Of a stretch of DNA of 64,000 nucleotides, positions 62,201 through 64,000 are shown one piece after another. Positions within the stretch are counted from its first letter, which is position 1. Each line of letters starts with the position of its first letter. The notes beneath the pieces are model-generated. The model saw only the letters and a list, made by a program, of their open reading frames with translations, had not been told where the DNA came from and ran no database searches. This DNA comes from Paulinella micropora (lineage: Eukaryota > Cercozoa > Imbricatea > Euglyphida): the NCBI GenBank assembly GCA_009731375.1, contig BJOX01000327.1, positions 92,929 to 156,928 of the forward strand, written 5' to 3'. A program made the position numbers and the translations under genes.

Positions 62201-63998
62201 ATCCCTTCTGATCGTATGCCTTCCGATCACGATCCTGAAGGTTCTTGAGCTCCTGCGAATACTTATTCGTATTCAACAAGCCATGGAAGGGACCCACTGG
62301 ATAGTCGTAGCGTACCTTCCTCAAGACTTCCTTCTGCACCGAGTCATCCCAGCCTTCAGGATGAAAATTCTGGCAATTGCTCTTGCACATGGCTCCCGAT
62401 TTGAGCCACAAGGCTCCCGCCTTCTTCATGCACAACGGCCTATGCACCCTGGGGTTGTAGTATGACCTCTGGAACCGTTGACGACCTTGCCCCGGCCCCC
62501 CTTGGGGTCTCTGACCATAGAACTGAGGTCCCCTGCGCGAGTACCCCTGGCCCCAATAAACTTCATCCCCGGGCTCGAATGGTCCCGCACCATCCCCTCC
62601 CCCCTGGTTCTGATTACCTTGAGTGGGAGTCCCTGACCTCGGACCCGACCACTTCCACTCATCGATGATGGTTTTCTGGACTCGACGCATGACTTTCCCC
62701 AACACGTCTTCATCCACGTTCCATATCTCCGGACTGGCCTCAGGGGTAGACTGTCCAGTACCCTTGAGGAGGTATTCCCATACCTCTGTGTCCGTCTGAA
62801 TCTCTTTCGCCATCTTAATAAAGACTTGATTGTTCAGATCGAACAATGCCACAGCCGTCAATTTGAAGGCTTCTGCAGGTGTGAGCATAATCACCATGTC
62901 CATTATCCTCTGGAACATGTAGTGGAGTACAGGCTTCTTATTCACCATCCACTTGACCTCCGCCTGCAGCTGACTGACCTCCTGTGACTTAGAGGCAAAA
63001 ACATGGTAGCCCATCTTCTCTGCGAGCATCAGACCAATACTATCGACACACATGGCGTCGAACCGAGTAGACTGCAGCTTTCCCCAAAAAGCTGCCCACA
63101 CCTCGCTTTGCATAAGCCATTCGTTGTCCACCGATGACTGACAACGAAAGAACCTATCAGCCACTATGGCCACATCCTCAGGCGTATAAATGTTAGCTGA
63201 ACGACAGACCCGACGTACCTCTGTCAGCCACATACGAAGCTCAGAGATATGCCTAGGAATTGCAACCTTCTGATTGTCCAGAGCAAAAGCCTTCTGGTCA
63301 CCCAGAAGGCGGTCCACATCCTTCTGGTGACGTTCAATAGTACGACGTCGTTCCTCGTCGTTCTTTTCCATCTTACGGTTCCATGACGAAACCGCAAGCT
63401 TTCGTCGTTCTGCCTGGCCATCCCAAGCCACAGCAAAATGATAAAAAGCTTTGGCCATATAAACGATGGCATCCACTACCAGCAATCGTTCCAACGTGAC
63501 GAGATTTTCAGACGATCCCGCTGTAGCCCAAGTGGGCTTTGTCCCTGAGACTGCCTTGTCCCAGAAGCCATCCATTGCGTCGAAAATGGGCGTGAACACG
63601 TCGTCTATTGAGAGCACTTTAGCCCCAACACCACTCTTGGGCCGAAAAATAAAGTTGCCCATTGCGTGCACAGTGGGTGACACTCTGGCCCAAACCTGAC
63701 TGTGAAACTGAGCAAACTTTTGCACTTCAGTCCATCTTGGATGCCCTTGATCCAAGACATCCCAAGACGGCCAACAGCCAACCAAGTCGTACACAGGCTG
63801 TCCGTGACGTTTGACAAAGTCACGAGAAAGGTCTCCAGCCATGGCAGTGGTGCCCCAGGCTTCAGCTTGGACTTGTCCCAACCTCGCTATATTGAGATCG
63901 ACCATTCCCTCCGTTGATGCCATCAATCTGGACGCATCCAGCCTCTCAGGCGTCCAGTAGTGGGTCCCCATGCCCACAGCTTCTGCAATCTGAACCAC
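59211..63998 (-). CDS. Gypsy gag-protease region with SR-rich domain (1,595 codons to a UAG)
   Basis: Residues 1-470 are a helical gag-like region. At ~520 is a CCCH-like finger (CMKKAGALWLKSGAMCKSNC then QNFHPEG). Residues ~630-770 are Arg/Ser/Asp-rich with RSRSRDRRSDREV and RSRDRSPPRRRGGRS, like an SR splicing-factor domain, followed by a Gln/Gly/Pro-rich stretch. The protease region at ~1,045 reads CIVGNDTMASLNVLGKEF, where the usual D-[ST]-G-A is D-T-M-A-S. A ~500-residue spacer leads to ITQELLEKDII, the standard opening of the RT domain, where TAG stops the frame. The first Met here is not necessarily the true start, as the frame is open at the window edge. Confidence 0.8.
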   Translation of the reverse strand: MVQIAEAVGMGTHYWTPERLDASRLMASTEGMVDLNIARLGQVQAEAWGTTAMAGDLSRDFVKRHGQPVYDLVGCWPSWDVLDQGHPRWTEVQKFAQFHSQVWARVSPTVHAMGNFIFRPKSGVGAKVLSIDDVFTPIFDAMDGFWDKAVSGTKPTWATAGSSENLVTLERLLVVDAIVYMAKAFYHFAVAWDGQAERRKLAVSSWNRKMEKNDEERRRTIERHQKDVDRLLGDQKAFALDNQKVAIPRHISELRMWLTEVRRVCRSANIYTPEDVAIVADRFFRCQSSVDNEWLMQSEVWAAFWGKLQSTRFDAMCVDSIGLMLAEKMGYHVFASKSQEVSQLQAEVKWMVNKKPVLHYMFQRIMDMVIMLTPAEAFKLTAVALFDLNNQVFIKMAKEIQTDTEVWEYLLKGTGQSTPEASPEIWNVDEDVLGKVMRRVQKTIIDEWKWSGPRSGTPTQGNQNQGGGDGAGPFEPGDEVYWGQGYSRRGPQFYGQRPQGGPGQGRQRFQRSYYNPRVHRPLCMKKAGALWLKSGAMCKSNCQNFHPEGWDDSVQKEVLRKVRYDYPVGPFHGLLNTNKYSQELKNLQDRDRKAYDQKGWTDPGEAPYLKGEWEKFRVWNPLTSDGGDAPASMGRDIPGRHGNESVDPSWNLRGSSDASSARSAASSSSSSSSSSSDRSDRGHLDNRRSRSRSRDRRSDREVTHVSGGRHYDERDEARDRRGYDRGGHVRGGYDRGRRDSRNRDRSPERSRDRSPPRRRGGRSDSRERPNSNRSPQWGGNQGSSLFPNANVYGGGAGTFPSSHMQQAGAGAYYAGPAPGQQLPVGYGQPMQQQFYQGQPQQQVVAYGGQSYIPPAPILPAPGMPMGGGQGTVGGQMPPQQQVQGMAFGITLVDMLVNVQGKALMQVRGQGSQEAIPAPDSEVGRENKSGELPVGHGGDMVTHDLRFDDRTRVVTRGVQEATDAVALEGQDGQNEQVEDLDSHRDTLCPVMNKGTDLNVELASEALDSKYFGGYEALSADGCGPGKAELPLLFTKIFIEDVQQECIVGNDTMASLNVLGKEFIELWSREPWFRHGFRPCRLRIKGVGGMTGVSGSVMLTFLLKDGKSFSHRFWVVPAFAGGLLLGLRNLRRMHARIYTDLNVVQYGGSEVAPRYEVVPYEPLRREGQCAVAHDLDVSVSPVMRADWGWTKVVSEGTEPSVTPHIQEPVTASFFHVCTVESGDSGEASVVADNSDDKIQETEYVMTTTFGWAYRDPRDVRVVNVDCRDSAKDEAVVAAIDARLEHLYAAKAELLRGTIAGMEDAGDQHVYIDVHSTTTSHVVWNVTQHKLPVKQPKPIVEAFLKSHWDDNLFFPKGVKAIKEVLKNRLSVDDFTIVIPVGTRTEMWWQDIEDHLIDDPVPIPHRGHKLVLALRLGTKEKALAYGAKLMQREMADVRKQAFSWISGIYHRTHAMQYAIIIDHVAQLAQWRGKEETRYHGTMVREDERPIPMEDVAQLSRKASHKEIEEARIAAEKAIAEKYSTWEGTMKERDALKGILENNMEVFGPLEAGSVRGYEANFGRKLGEDVVGHRRPSRMSYHEDRMAREITQELLEKDII

Positions 63999-64000
63999 CA

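Larger units (their letters stand above)
55360..63998 (-). mobile_element. Ty3/gypsy LTR retrotransposon, 5' end beyond window
   Basis: The minus-strand order gag - PR - RT - RNase H - integrase is that of Ty3/gypsy elements. The coding part fills 8.6 kb. A purine-rich tract on the coding strand near 55,308-55,296 (CGGGAAAGGGGAGA) could be the polypurine tract before the LTR. There are two interruptions: a TAG at 59,213-59,211 and a one-base shift near 56,806. Otherwise the frames are long and open, so the copy looks young. Confidence 0.9.

Overview
The window looks like a nuclear scaffold from a protist with a repeat-rich genome. The evidence is spliceosomal GT-AG introns, a multi-exon LRR gene, a type I polyketide synthase (PKS), tRNA-derived SINE-like units, LINE and Ty3/gypsy retroelements, and very abundant microsatellites. 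An alga or algal relative (alveolate, stramenopile or haptophyte grade) would fit, but nothing here fixes the species. Many genes, host and viral alike, carry single-base frameshifts, most of them in or beside homopolymer runs. Together with the N gaps this points to sequencing or assembly error rather than decay.

Layout. 1-13.6 kb is almost wholly repetitive: a 546-bp duplication, CAA/GATA/GA/TATG arrays, SINE-like units with ATA tails, a LINE fragment and dispersed repeats around gaps. 13.7-16.5 kb holds LRR exons, two of them in the arms of a ~0.8-kb inverted duplication. 16.5-19.7 kb is microsatellite and AT-rich DNA. 19.8-24.8 kb holds a retropepsin relic and two minus-strand host genes, one of them membrane-spanning.

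24,817-45,053 is the centrepiece: a 20.2-kb Maverick/Polinton (polinton-like endogenous virus) with ~134-bp terminal inverted repeats, AG...CT ends and a 6-bp target duplication (5 of 6 bases identical). It carries the full hallmark set: retrovirus-type integrase, protein-primed family B DNA polymerase, adenovirus-type protease, packaging ATPase, penton-like minor capsid protein and major capsid protein. Cargo genes include a phage-like S74 tail fibre, a GHSLGG lipase, a stand-alone HIRAN protein, two tandem paralogues with an exonuclease-X-like domain, and a small F-box-like membrane protein. A palindrome-containing motif recurs immediately upstream of several structural genes and looks like a late promoter or 5'-UTR element. 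Hairpins and CCCCGCC tags sit at gene ends.

46-52.6 kb is a host PKS gene with domain order KS-AT-DH-KR-ACP. 52.6-55.3 kb is non-coding as far as I can see. 55.4-64 kb is a minus-strand Ty3/gypsy retrotransposon running off the window, with an SR-rich gag region, one UAG inside the RT domain and an unusual C-terminal extension after the integrase.
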